DNA of 64,000 bases from Saprospiraceae bacterium (lineage in GTDB: Bacteria > Bacteroidota > Bacteroidia > Chitinophagales > Saprospiraceae). The stretch covers positions 1-64,000 of the forward strand of contig JAIYAP010000003.1 of assembly GCA_027488935.1 (NCBI GenBank), in the 5' to 3' direction. Positions 16,967-25,682 of this stretch are shown piece after piece; position 1 is the stretch's first letter, and the number at the start of each line of letters is the position of its first letter. Both the position numbers and the translations under genes were made by a program. The notes beneath the pieces are model-generated. The model was not told the origin of the DNA and ran no database searches. It saw only the letters and a list, made by a program, of their open reading frames with translations.

Positions 16967-17061
16967 AACGCAAAGTGGTTACGACAACAGATGGCTACTA
17001 ATTCATTGAAAATCAATTTTTTTATCCATCCATCCTTCAAATCCATTTAAATCTGGGTGTA
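16967..17061 (-). repeat. Dispersed ~93-bp repeat, copy 1
   Basis: Read on the minus strand, this block (ACCCAGATTTAAATGG ... AACCACTTTGCGTT) matches 51065-51158 on the plus strand at roughly 90 percent by eye, with small indels. It lies between the arginyltransferase-like gene and the carboxyspermidine dehydrogenase, upstream of both. Confidence 0.85.
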
Positions 17062-17108
17062 GAACGAAATTATTTCCAAAATAGCCCCCCAAAAATAGGC
17101 GGTTTCTC

Positions 17109-17117
17109 TACTTTTGC
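17109..17117 (+). promoter_or_regulatory. -7 promoter element for carboxyspermidine dehydrogenase
   Basis: TACTTTTGC matches TAnnTTTG and lies 41 bases before the ATG at 17159. No clear -33 element was seen. Confidence 0.6.
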
Positions 17118-17158
17118 ACACACTTTAAGAAAAACGTGTCGTTTAATTCCATTTTCCC

Positions 17159-18367
17159 ATGTCTAACAAAGTTCTGATTATCGGTGCAGGTGGTGTAGGT
17201 CGGGTTGTTGCCTACAAATGCGCCCAACATCGCGATGTTTTTGGCGATATCATGCTCGCTTCCCGCACCAAGAAAAAATGCGACGCCATCGCCGATTCAA
17301 TTTACCAGGCGTATGGTGGCCGCAAAATTAAAACCGCCCGCTTGGATGCTGATCAGGTGGAACAAACAATCGCACTCCTCAAAAAGTTCCAGCCAGACCT
17401 CGTAATCAATGTTGCACTTCCTTATCAGGACCTGCCCATTATGGATGCCTGCCTCGAAATGGGCGTAAACTACATGGATACCGCCAATTACGAGCCCAAG
17501 GATGTGGCAAAATTTGAATACTCCTGGCAATGGGCGTATCAGGAACGCTACGAAAAGAAAGGCATCATGGCCCTGTTGGGTTGTGGTTTCGATCCGGGCG
17601 TAACCAGCGTGTACACCGCTTATGCTAAAAAACACTACTTCGACGAACTGCATGAACTCGATATCGTGGACGCCAATGCCGGCAGCCACGGCAAAGCGTT
17701 TGCGACCAATTTCAACCCCGAAATCAACATCCGCGAGGTAACCCAACGCGGCAAATACTGGGAAAATGGCCAGTGGATTGAAACCGAGCCACACGAAATC
17801 TGGAAAGACATCGACTACCCGGAAATTGGCCCAAAACGCTCTTACCTCATTTTCCATGAAGAACTGGAAAGCTTGGTAAAACACTTCCCGACCCTCAAAC
17901 GCGCGCGTTTTTGGATGACCTTCAGCGAACAATACCTGACGCACCTGCGTGTTATCCAAAATATCGGTATGGCGGGCATCGAACCGGTGCGTTTTAAAGG
18001 CTTGGACATTGTGCCGCTGGAGTTTTTAAAAGCGGTGTTGCCCAAACCGGAAGAACTCGGCGAAAACTACACCGGCTTCACCAGCATCGGCAACCGCATC
18101 AAAGGCATCAAAGACGGCAAAGAGGCCACTTATTATGTGTGGAACAACTGCTCGCACGTAGATGCTTACCGCGAAACCGGCACCCAGGCGGTAAGTTACA
18201 CCACCGGCGTTCCTGCCATGATTGGCGCGCGCATGATCCTTACGGGCAACTGGTCGGGTAAAGGCGTGTTCAATGTGGAGCAACTCAACCCGGATCCATT
18301 TATGGAGCGTTTGAACCTCGACGGTTTGCCTTGGCATGAAAAACACAACCTCGATTTAGGCATGTAG
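17159..18367 (+). CDS. Carboxynorspermidine/carboxyspermidine dehydrogenase (saccharopine dehydrogenase family)
   Basis: This 402-aa protein has an N-terminal dinucleotide-binding motif (IIGAGGVGRV, residues 7-16) and the saccharopine-dehydrogenase layout with GCGFDPGVTSVY and DIVDANAGSHG. Members with these motifs condense L-aspartate semialdehyde with putrescine (or diaminopropane), using NADPH, to make carboxyspermidine (or carboxynorspermidine). The matching decarboxylase is at 40294 in this window, supporting this over a lysine-pathway role. It has its own promoter and a hairpin after the stop. Which diamine is used cannot be read from sequence. Confidence 0.85.
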   Translation: MSNKVLIIGAGGVGRVVAYKCAQHRDVFGDIMLASRTKKKCDAIADSIYQAYGGRKIKTARLDADQVEQTIALLKKFQPDLVINVALPYQDLPIMDACLEMGVNYMDTANYEPKDVAKFEYSWQWAYQERYEKKGIMALLGCGFDPGVTSVYTAYAKKHYFDELHELDIVDANAGSHGKAFATNFNPEINIREVTQRGKYWENGQWIETEPHEIWKDIDYPEIGPKRSYLIFHEELESLVKHFPTLKRARFWMTFSEQYLTHLRVIQNIGMAGIEPVRFKGLDIVPLEFLKAVLPKPEELGENYTGFTSIGNRIKGIKDGKEATYYVWNNCSHVDAYRETGTQAVSYTTGVPAMIGARMILTGNWSGKGVFNVEQLNPDPFMERLNLDGLPWHEKHNLDLGM

Positions 18368-18376
18368 TACCCTGAC

Positions 18377-18414
18377 AAACGCGGCGGCTAAACAAAATCC
18401 CAGTCGCCGCGTTT
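18377..18414 (+). terminator. Hairpin after carboxyspermidine dehydrogenase
   Basis: AAACGCGGCG (18377-18386) pairs perfectly with CGCCGCGTTT (18405-18414), 10 bases after the stop. The T-run is short (CAATTT), so termination may be partial. Confidence 0.65.
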
Positions 18415-18442
18415 CAATTTAAACAATTAGCCCAAAACGAAC

Positions 18443-19126
18443 ATGCGGATTCTGCTTGTAGAAGATGAAGATAATATCCGGGATGCCATCCGGCTCAACC
18501 TCGAACTGGAAGGTTACGAGGTAGTAAGCACAGGAAACGGGAAAAAAGCACTGGAATACATTGGTGGTCAACATTTTGATTTGTTATTGCTCGACGTGAT
18601 GCTGCCCGATGTGGATGGGTTTACCATAACGGAACAAGTGCGGCTCACCAATACAGAAGTACCCATTGTGATCCTGACGGCCAAAGACATGGCCCAGGAA
18701 CGCATCACAGGCCTGAAAAAGGGCGCTGACGATTATATCACCAAGCCGTTTAACCTGGAAGAACTGTTGTTGCGCATCGGTATTTTATTGCGCCGCAGCC
18801 AACGCGTAAAAGGAGAAGCCCTGGAGTTGTACGAATTTGGCAAAAACAAGGTAAACTTTCATACATTTGAAGCAACGACCTGGCGTGGGGATAACATCAC
18901 CCTCACCAAAAAAGAAGCGATGCTGCTCAAATTGCTGGTAGAACGCAAAAATGAGGTCGTCAGTCGAAATCAAATTTTACAAGCCGTTTGGGGGTATGAT
19001 GTGTTTCCAAGTACCCGCACCATTGATAATTTTATCCTGGCGTTTCGCAAATATTTTGAAGAAGACGCCAAGGAGCCGATTTTCTTCCACTCCATCCGCG
19101 GGGTCGGGTATAAATTCACTGCCTGA
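18443..19126 (+). CDS. OmpR/PhoB-family response regulator
   Basis: A 227-aa two-domain regulator. The receiver (residues 1-~118) has the acidic pair in VEDED, phospho-acceptor D51 in LLLLDVMLPDVDG, T79 in VILTAK and the conserved Lys in ITKPF. The C-terminal winged helix (~130-227) ends in FHSIRGVGYKF, the standard OmpR-type wing. No histidine kinase gene is adjacent, so it is an orphan regulator here. It is followed after 10 bases by yidD, probably in the same transcript. Confidence 0.92.
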   Translation: MRILLVEDEDNIRDAIRLNLELEGYEVVSTGNGKKALEYIGGQHFDLLLLDVMLPDVDGFTITEQVRLTNTEVPIVILTAKDMAQERITGLKKGADDYITKPFNLEELLLRIGILLRRSQRVKGEALELYEFGKNKVNFHTFEATTWRGDNITLTKKEAMLLKLLVERKNEVVSRNQILQAVWGYDVFPSTRTIDNFILAFRKYFEEDAKEPIFFHSIRGVGYKFTA

Positions 19127-19136
19127 ATATTGAACC

Positions 19137-19382
19137 ATGCTTGGCAAAATATTTAAAAAAGTCTTCATCTTCCCGATTCGGATTTATCAATTGACCTTAT
19201 CGCCGCTGTTGGGCAACAACAAATGCAGGTATAATCCCACTTGCTCCCATTATGCCATTGAGGCCATTGAAGAATGGGGCCCCATCAAGGGCACTTATAT
19301 GGGCATCCAACGCATTTTGCGCTGTCACCCGTGGAGTACCCGCGATATGGACGACCCCGTACCCAAGCGCAAGCAGCCATAA
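19137..19382 (+). CDS. yidD: Membrane protein insertion efficiency factor YidD
   Basis: An 81-aa basic protein with the YidD signature: IFPIRIYQLTLSPLLG, then CRYNPTCSHYAIEAIEEWG and RILRCHPWS. It associates with the inner membrane and assists YidC-dependent insertion. In many bacteria it sits next to yidC; here yidC is 19 kb away at 38261. It lies between a response regulator and a PLP enzyme. Confidence 0.95.
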   Translation: MLGKIFKKVFIFPIRIYQLTLSPLLGNNKCRYNPTCSHYAIEAIEEWGPIKGTYMGIQRILRCHPWSTRDMDDPVPKRKQP

Positions 19383-19408
19383 TTCCTTCATTTTCACCCA
19401 CCCACCGC

Positions 19409-20596
19409 ATGAATATCGATTCTTTTGTAGTAAAAGAAGGTTCGGAAGGCCGGACTACTGATCCGCATATCCTGCCCATTTACGCCACTTCTTCGTTTTC
19501 CTTTGACAACATCGAAGCAGGTATTGATATTTTTAAAAATATTACCTCCGGGCATGCTTACAGCCGATATGCCAACCCGACCGTAGATTCGGTGGGACAA
19601 AAAATCGCGGACCTGGAAGCCTACGGATTAAATATCCCGGCCCGCGGTGTGATGACTTCGAGTGGTATGTCTGCTATTTCAACGTTGCTATTCGGCGTCT
19701 TGAAAGCAGGCGACACGGTGCTTTCCCAAGGCAATTTGTACGGCGGCACCACCGAATTGTTGGTCAAACTTTTCAAGCAATTTGGAGTAGAGACCATCCT
19801 GACCGATTTGACCGATCTCAATCAGGTGGAAACCTTGCTGAAGTCGCATCCCGGTATCCAAATGTTATATTGTGAAACGCCAGCCAACCCTACCCTGGCC
19901 TGTGTAGATATTCGCGCCCTGGCTGAACTGGCACACCGTTACAATGCCCTGTGTGCGATTGACAATACGTTTGCCACCCCTTTATTGCAACAACCCTTGG
20001 CATTGGGCGTTGATTTTGTCATACACTCAACCACCAAATACCTCAATGGACATGGCAACAGCATCGCCGGCGTGGTGGTGGGCGGCGATCCGGAGCGTAT
20101 GCAAAAACAGGTGTGGAATGCGATGAAATTGGCCGGTACGAATTGCTCTCCTTTTGAGGCCTGGTTGACCAGCAATGGCTTGAAAACGCTGTCTTTGCGG
20201 ATGGAACGGCATTGCAGCAATGCCCAGGCCTTGGCGGAATTCTTAGTAAAACACCCCGCAGTAGCACGCGTCAATTACCCGGGATTGACAAGCCACCCGG
20301 ATCACGCATTGGCATTACAACAAATGAAAGGCGGCTTCGGTGGCATGTTGAGTTTTGAATTAAAAGGCGGCTTGGAAGCGGGCCTGAAATGCATGAACAA
20401 AGTAACCATGTGCGCATTGGCCCCTACTTTGGGCGATGTTGATACCCTCATTTTACATCCGGCATCTTCTTCGCACCTGCATGTGGCCCCGGAAGTACGC
20501 GCCCAGAACGGCATTACCGATGGCTTGATTCGATTGTCGGTTGGGATTGAAAATCCGCTGGACTTGATCGCCGACCTTCAGCAGGCAATTGCCTAA
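19409..20596 (+). CDS. Cys/Met-metabolism PLP-dependent enzyme (cystathionine gamma-synthase/methionine gamma-lyase type)
   Basis: A 395-aa trans-sulfuration enzyme. The frame opens at 19274, but the family start is MNIDSFVVKEGSEGRTTDPH at 19409, and the earlier codons overlap yidD. K210 in HSTTKYLNGHGN is the PLP-binding lysine; YSRYANPT and SSGMSAI contact the cofactor; SVGIENPLDLIADL is the usual ending. Substrate cannot be fixed between cystathionine gamma-synthase, O-acetylhomoserine sulfhydrylase and methionine gamma-lyase. It is 26 bases after yidD. Confidence 0.88.
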   Translation: MNIDSFVVKEGSEGRTTDPHILPIYATSSFSFDNIEAGIDIFKNITSGHAYSRYANPTVDSVGQKIADLEAYGLNIPARGVMTSSGMSAISTLLFGVLKAGDTVLSQGNLYGGTTELLVKLFKQFGVETILTDLTDLNQVETLLKSHPGIQMLYCETPANPTLACVDIRALAELAHRYNALCAIDNTFATPLLQQPLALGVDFVIHSTTKYLNGHGNSIAGVVVGGDPERMQKQVWNAMKLAGTNCSPFEAWLTSNGLKTLSLRMERHCSNAQALAEFLVKHPAVARVNYPGLTSHPDHALALQQMKGGFGGMLSFELKGGLEAGLKCMNKVTMCALAPTLGDVDTLILHPASSSHLHVAPEVRAQNGITDGLIRLSVGIENPLDLIADLQQAIA

Positions 20597-20616
20597 TTCG
20601 TTTGGCTAAAATTTCC

Positions 20617-20625
20617 TACTTTTGA
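20617..20625 (+). promoter_or_regulatory. -7 promoter element for the DUF6438 lipoprotein gene
   Basis: TACTTTTGA fits TAnnTTTG, 19 bases before the ATG at 20645. Confidence 0.5.
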
Positions 20626-20644
20626 TCAAAAGAACGCAAGCACC

Positions 20645-21364
20645 ATGATCCGAACTATTTTTTGCTTTGGGATACTAAGCCTTTTCAGTATTTTAGCCTG
20701 TAAAAGCCAAAAAGCAATGCCCGATAAAAACGAAAAAACACCGATTCTTGCATTTCAGCAGTATGGTTGCCGTGGTTTTTGCCCGTCTTACATCCTTACT
20801 TTTTACAACAATGGTGTTTTTTCGTACGAAGGCAAAGGCAATGTAGCGCTGATGGGTATGGCCGAAAAGAACCTAACACCTGCCGAACTCAACCAATTAA
20901 AAAAGCAGGTGACCGCCGTAAACCTCTGGCAATATCCTGAGCGCATTGAAAGCCAGGTGGCCGATGCGCCCTACGCCAGCTTTACGGTGATGGAAGGCGA
21001 AAAGCAGCACAGCGTAATGGGTAGTATCGACCGCCCTAAGCCCCTGCTCGAACTAGAGGCTTTGGTTAAAAACCTGGCGGAAGCACATGGACTCTCTGTG
21101 AAACAAGGGATAGACCCAAATGCCCTGCCTGCGGACGCCCCCGAATTGCTTGTAAAGTTAAAATCGGAGGTCAATGCCGGCAACTGGGTCATGGGTATCC
21201 AAAATGTAAAACTGCGTTTAATTCGGCGTGTTTCGGCCGAAAACACCTGGCTTTTGGCTTTTGATCCTAAGCAAATAAGTGCCGAACAACTTATTGAAAC
21301 ACTCAAAGCCCTTCCGGATGTGTTGGAAGTGCAGCGCAATAAAAAAACAAGCGACCGCAACTAA
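20645..21364 (+). CDS. DUF6438-domain lipoprotein
   Basis: A 239-aa lipoprotein: signal peptide with a lipobox ending SILAC (Cys19). Residues ~35-150 match the DUF6438 pattern (FQQYGCRGFCPSYILTFYNN ... YEGKGNVALMG). The C-terminal part adds a domain ending in a short ferredoxin-like segment (LLAFDPKQISAEQLIETLKA). Function is unknown. It shares a transcript with the downstream glycosyltransferase (2-base gap), so a role at the cell envelope is likely. Confidence 0.75.
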   Translation: MIRTIFCFGILSLFSILACKSQKAMPDKNEKTPILAFQQYGCRGFCPSYILTFYNNGVFSYEGKGNVALMGMAEKNLTPAELNQLKKQVTAVNLWQYPERIESQVADAPYASFTVMEGEKQHSVMGSIDRPKPLLELEALVKNLAEAHGLSVKQGIDPNALPADAPELLVKLKSEVNAGNWVMGIQNVKLRLIRRVSAENTWLLAFDPKQISAEQLIETLKALPDVLEVQRNKKTSDRN

Positions 21365-21366
21365 GG

Positions 21367-22521
21367 GTGAAACGGATTTGGCAACAGGAAGGCGTCCTTT
21401 GGGGGATTTATGCGTTGGCAGCGATACTGGTGTCCATCCAGCGGCTCTGGCTTACCCATCAAAAGGTTGATCCTTATCCGACCGATTACGAAAACTACCT
21501 GATCTTTAAAAATGCTTTTCGGCACCTGCTGCAGGGGCAGAATATTTACGCATCTTTTCCAGGCGAGCAATGGGATTTATACAAATATAGTCCTGCTTTT
21601 GCACTTGGGATGGCCCCATTTCATGCATTGCCCGATTTTTTGGGACTTCCCTTATGGAATCTACTCAATGCGCTGCTGCCCTTGTATGCCTTGATGCAAT
21701 TAAAGGGTTTGAGTAAAACGCAGCAAATTTTTTGCGCCTGGTTTATATTTCCCGAAATGTTGGTTTCGTTACAAAACAGCCAGAGCAACGGGCTCACCCT
21801 GGGGTTGATTTTGCTCGGTTTTGCGGCATTAGAAAGTCAGCGGCAAATTCAGGCTGCCGGTGTGGTGGCGGCGGCAACATTTTTAAAAGTGTTTGGCATT
21901 TTTGCGGCACCTTTAGCGTGGATATACCCCAATCGGCTCAAATTTAGCCTTTGGCTGCTGGTTTGGTGCCTTTTTTTCACCTGCATTCCGTTGGTCGTTG
22001 CCAGTCCGACTTATTTAATTCAACTGTATCAATGGTGGGGCGTGTTGCTCAATGAGGATCATGCAGCCTCAATTGGGCTTTCTGTACAAGGCTGGTTACA
22101 AACTTGGTTCGGGTTGATGCCGCCGAAACTGCTGATCAGTATTTTTGGCATTTTATCGTTGCTGCTTACCGTGTATCAAACGGGTAAAAATCCGGTTTGG
22201 CCCAATCGATTGGCTTTGTGGGCAAGTTTATTGATCTGGGTGGTCATTTTTAACCACAAGGCCGAGTCGCCCACGTTTGTGATTGCCTTGTGTGGCGCAG
22301 CCTTATGGTATTGCAGCCTTTCAAAACCCGGCAAATGGGATACAGGATTATTGGCGCTGGTTTTTATCTTTGCGTCCCTTACGCCCACCGATTTGTTTCC
22401 CCGCATGTGGCGGGAGCAGTGGGTGCAACCTTATGTCTTGAAAGCCGCTCCTTGTATTGCCCTTTGGATATGGATTACGGTGCGCCTGGTGTGGGAGCTT
22501 GACCAAAGGCAAGCACCGTAA
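21367..22521 (+). CDS. GT87/DUF2029-like integral membrane glycosyltransferase
   Basis: A 384-aa protein with about nine membrane segments, starting at a GTG two bases after the preceding stop. The first periplasmic loop (KVDPYPTDYENYLIFKNAF ... YKYSPAFALGMAPF) has the D-Y-x-N and Y-x-YSP features typical of DUF2029/GT87 polyprenyl-phosphate-sugar transferases. It would move a sugar from a lipid-linked donor to an acceptor outside the membrane. A GtrA gene follows, which fits with lipid-linked sugar handling. Confidence 0.75.
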   Translation: MKRIWQQEGVLWGIYALAAILVSIQRLWLTHQKVDPYPTDYENYLIFKNAFRHLLQGQNIYASFPGEQWDLYKYSPAFALGMAPFHALPDFLGLPLWNLLNALLPLYALMQLKGLSKTQQIFCAWFIFPEMLVSLQNSQSNGLTLGLILLGFAALESQRQIQAAGVVAAATFLKVFGIFAAPLAWIYPNRLKFSLWLLVWCLFFTCIPLVVASPTYLIQLYQWWGVLLNEDHAASIGLSVQGWLQTWFGLMPPKLLISIFGILSLLLTVYQTGKNPVWPNRLALWASLLIWVVIFNHKAESPTFVIALCGAALWYCSLSKPGKWDTGLLALVFIFASLTPTDLFPRMWREQWVQPYVLKAAPCIALWIWITVRLVWELDQRQAP

Positions 22522-22572
22522 ACAAGTACAAAACGACTTTTTCAACGTTCCCAAAACGCCGAACCCGATCGT

Positions 22573-22956
22573 ATGCAAGAACTTTTTATAAAATTTATCA
22601 AATTTGGGGTAGTGGGCCTTTCCGGTGTGGGGGTAGATTTTGGTATTACCTGGGTAGGCAAGGAAAAGCTAAAAATCAACCAATATGTGGCCAATAGCTG
22701 CGGTTTTATGGCAGCAGTGGTGAGCAATTACATCCTCAACCGGCTTTGGACGTTTCACAGCACCGATCCGAGCATTGCCCTGCAGTTTGGAAAATTTCTG
22801 TTGGTCGCCCTCTTGGGCTTAGGGCTGAATAACGCCATCATTTATGTGCTGAATGAGCAACGCGGCGTCAAGTTTTATCCAGCCAAATTAGCGGCCACCG
22901 GTATTGTGATGATCTGGAATTTTGGGGCAAACTACTTTTTCACCTTTCACACCTAG
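22573..22956 (+). CDS. GtrA family membrane protein
   Basis: A 127-aa protein with four hydrophobic segments and the GtrA pattern: FIKFGVVGLSGVGVDFGITW, ANSCGFMAAVVSNYILNRLWTF, and a terminal IWNFGANYFFTF. GtrA proteins are thought to flip polyprenyl-phosphate-linked sugars across the inner membrane. It follows the GT87-like gene by 51 bases on the same strand, giving a donor-flippase/transferase pair, and converges on kup. Confidence 0.88.
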   Translation: MQELFIKFIKFGVVGLSGVGVDFGITWVGKEKLKINQYVANSCGFMAAVVSNYILNRLWTFHSTDPSIALQFGKFLLVALLGLGLNNAIIYVLNEQRGVKFYPAKLAATGIVMIWNFGANYFFTFHT

Positions 22957-22963
22957 CGGTCCA

Positions 22964-24928
22964 TTAACTGCCCGCCTTTCGGTTGATGCGCTGCAACTTC
23001 ACTTCCTTCACAGGCTGGAGCAACAACGGCACCTTTTCCTCTTCTACAGAGTCTGAATCGAGCCCGAACCAGTTTTTTGGCGAAGACACCCAACCTTTCA
23101 TGGTTAGATAGGCCGAAATAATAATTTGCTCGCGCCAAGGCATTTCGTTTTCGTTCGATAAGAATTCTTCAATCAAGACAAAACGGAAGTCTCCTGTTGG
23201 GTATTTATTGGAAGCGGTGTGGTACCGGGAGTAGACGGTTAATTCGCCATTTTCCACCAGTTCTTCTACCACCTTGTTCATGAATACGTTCATGCGTTGC
23301 TGCACCCGGAAGCCGAGGCGGAAAATCACTTTATACACATCATCGGGCGCAATCGTATTGACCTCATATTGCATGGTATAAGGCTCATCCGTAGTTTGAA
23401 TGTGCACAAACCAATACACATCGGCGCGTTTAGGTTGCGTTTGCAGGATGGAATACAACACTTTTGCCTCCACCTTTTTCGGGTGTTTGGCGGTGGTGAG
23501 GAATACCAGGTTGGTAGCGAATTTTGGGATCGATTCGTCATTACTGAGGGTAATCAGTTGATCCAAAAAGTCTCTGATCCGAATTTCATCCGAATAACTT
23601 TGACGGATGCGTTTTGCTTTTACCCACAGCAACATCAAACCGAATAAAAGCGCCGTCATGATCACCGTCACGTAACCACCTTCGGCAAATTTGGAGGCGT
23701 TGGCATAAAAGAACAGCAACTCCAGGGAAAGATAAAAAATGAGCATAAACCACACCAGGATTTCATTGGTGCGGCGAATGACCAGCCAATTGGCCAGCAA
23801 AATGGTGGTACACAACATCGCTAGTACAATCGCCAGACCATAAGCGGCCTCCATTTTTGAACTTTCGTGAAAATACAATACCACACTTACACAACCCAAC
23901 CACAAGAAAGTGTTGACTGCCGGAATGTAAATTTGTCCTTTCAGGAACGTTGGGAATTTTACCGTCATTTTAGGCAAAAGTCCCAGGCGAATCGCCTCGG
24001 AAACCAGGGTAAATGACCCGGAAATAAGAGCCTGGCTCGCAATAATCGCTGCCAGGGTGGCTATAATGATGCCCGGCCACAAAAACCAGGAAGGCATCAT
24101 GCCGTAAAACGGATTTTCTGTTAAATGGGTCCCTACATTTTGTAACAACCAGGCTGCCTGTCCTAAATAATTGAGTACCAGGCATATTTTTACATAAATC
24201 CAGCTAATCTGTATGTTTTGACGGCCACAATGCCCAAGGTCTGCGTACAAAGCCTCGGCACCCGTGGTACACAAAAACACCGCCCCCAAAATCAGGACGC
24301 CTTTGGGGTTATGCATCAGCAATTGCAAGCCATAATGTGGGCTCAAGGCTTCGAGTACCTGCCAGTTGGTGCTAATGAGCGAAACGCCCAAAGCGCCCAA
24401 AGTGGTAAACCAAACCAACATAATCGGTCCAAATCCGCGACCAACTGCCGCCGTCCCAAAGCGTTGTACAAAAAACAGGAGGGAAATAATTGCAATGGCA
24501 ATTTCTACCGTTGGAATTCCTTTATATTTCAGTTCGAGGCCTTCAATCGCGGCGCAAACAGAAATAGGTGGGGTAATCATACCATCCGAAATCATGGCTG
24601 CACCGCCTAGAATAGCGGCATACAACAACCATTTTTCGCGGCGACGCACAAGGGTGTACAGGGAAAAAATGCCCCCTTCCCCTTTATTATCGGCTCGAAG
24701 TGTTAGGAGTACGTATTTGATCGTGGTTTGAAGAGTAAGTGTCCAGAAAACCAACGACACCCCACCTAAAACAACAAGTCGATCTATGAGTGCGCCTTCT
24801 CCAACGATGGCTTTCATTACATATAGCGGAGAAGTGCCAATATCACCATAAATAATGCCTAAGGTGATGATCATTCCGGCCAATGACAGGCGCTGCAAGG
24901 ATTGATTTGTATGATTTCCCATAACCAC
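22964..24928 (-). CDS. kup: KUP-family potassium uptake transporter
   Basis: A 654-aa inner-membrane protein starting with the KUP hallmark GIIYGDIGTSPLYV (residues ~24-37), then LLTLRADNKGEGGIFSLYTL, GMITPPISV and GAEALYADLGHCG. About twelve membrane segments are followed by a ~190-residue cytoplasmic domain containing the typical YSRYHTASNKYPTGDFRFVLIE region. It imports K+, probably with H+. It converges on gtrA with 7 bases between stops. Confidence 0.95.
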   Translation of the reverse strand: MVMGNHTNQSLQRLSLAGMIITLGIIYGDIGTSPLYVMKAIVGEGALIDRLVVLGGVSLVFWTLTLQTTIKYVLLTLRADNKGEGGIFSLYTLVRRREKWLLYAAILGGAAMISDGMITPPISVCAAIEGLELKYKGIPTVEIAIAIISLLFFVQRFGTAAVGRGFGPIMLVWFTTLGALGVSLISTNWQVLEALSPHYGLQLLMHNPKGVLILGAVFLCTTGAEALYADLGHCGRQNIQISWIYVKICLVLNYLGQAAWLLQNVGTHLTENPFYGMMPSWFLWPGIIIATLAAIIASQALISGSFTLVSEAIRLGLLPKMTVKFPTFLKGQIYIPAVNTFLWLGCVSVVLYFHESSKMEAAYGLAIVLAMLCTTILLANWLVIRRTNEILVWFMLIFYLSLELLFFYANASKFAEGGYVTVIMTALLFGLMLLWVKAKRIRQSYSDEIRIRDFLDQLITLSNDESIPKFATNLVFLTTAKHPKKVEAKVLYSILQTQPKRADVYWFVHIQTTDEPYTMQYEVNTIAPDDVYKVIFRLGFRVQQRMNVFMNKVVEELVENGELTVYSRYHTASNKYPTGDFRFVLIEEFLSNENEMPWREQIIISAYLTMKGWVSSPKNWFGLDSDSVEEEKVPLLLQPVKEVKLQRINRKAGS

Positions 24929-24977
24929 GCTGCTCGATCAGGAGCAGGCTACTTTTTTGATTTGATCAAAAACATAG

Positions 24978-25024
24978 AAGGCCTGGAAATTTACCCAAAA
25001 ATAAGGCAACAGTTTCCAGGCCTT
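24978..25024 (-). terminator. Hairpin between slyD and kup
   Basis: AAGGCCTGGAAA (24978-24989) and TTTCCAGGCCTT (25013-25024) form a perfect 12-bp stem. On the minus strand it follows slyD and ends in CTATGTTTTT, so it likely terminates slyD upstream of kup. Confidence 0.75.
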
Positions 25025-25051
25025 CCCAAATACCAATGAATGACAGACGAT

Positions 25052-25558
25052 TTAGTGTTGGTGACCGCCTGCGCCGTGCACGTGACCGTGTTCCAGTTCG
25101 GCTGCTTCTGCGTCCCGTACGTCTTCTACATTACCCGTAAAAAACAGGTCTACGCCAGCCATCGGGTGATTGAAGTCGACTTTTACTGTTTCGAGGCCAA
25201 CAGATGCAACCATACCTTGGAAGTGGTTACCGTCTTGGTCTGTTAAAGGCAGCATATTGCCGATTTCCAACAAGCCTTCTGGGATTTTACCATCCGTTTC
25301 AAAAATATGCTTAGGCACTTCTACCAAGGCAGTTTCATCATACACACCATAAGCATTGGCTGCTGGGATACCAAAAGCAAAGGCATCTCCCGCTTTAAGG
25401 CCTGAAAGATGCTGTTCGAAATCAGGAATCATGGCACCAATGCCGAAAATGAACGCAAGCGGCTCGTTGCCTTGGGTAGATTCTACAAGTTGACCGTCAG
25501 CAGTGCTTTCAGTCAGGGTGTAGTGTACAGACACTACTTTGTTAGGTTCAATGACCAT
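25052..25558 (-). CDS. slyD: FKBP-type peptidyl-prolyl isomerase SlyD-like
   Basis: A 168-aa protein with the SlyD layout: VVSVHYTLTE, then PLAFIFGIGAMIPDFEQHLSG, an insert-in-flap domain from ~70 to 120, and NHPMAGVDLFFTGNVEDVRDA. The His-rich tail (HGHVHGAGGHQH) fits metal binding. It catalyses proline isomerisation and acts as a chaperone in the cytosol. A TACCTTTGC promoter element lies about 76 bases upstream and a hairpin follows. Confidence 0.93.
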   Translation of the reverse strand: MVIEPNKVVSVHYTLTESTADGQLVESTQGNEPLAFIFGIGAMIPDFEQHLSGLKAGDAFAFGIPAANAYGVYDETALVEVPKHIFETDGKIPEGLLEIGNMLPLTDQDGNHFQGMVASVGLETVKVDFNHPMAGVDLFFTGNVEDVRDAEAAELEHGHVHGAGGHQH

Positions 25559-25633
25559 GAAGAAATGGCGTTTAGGGTTTGCTTTTTTGACAAGCCCTTT
25601 GTGATGGAATCAGGAAAACTCCTGTTTTGCGGC

Positions 25634-25642
25634 GCAAAGGTA
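25634..25642 (-). promoter_or_regulatory. -7 promoter element for slyD
   Basis: TACCTTTGC on the minus strand matches TAnnTTTG, about 76 bases upstream of the start at 25558. Confidence 0.6.
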
Positions 25643-25682
25643 GTTGTTTTTTAATCGAGGGTTCATTTTTTCTAAACTTCTC

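Noticed and set aside
16825-17046. Short frame with KLIFNELVAICC in the dispersed repeat
   Set aside because: A similar frame exists in the second copy, but indels differ, starts are not shared and it is too short; treated as non-coding repeat.
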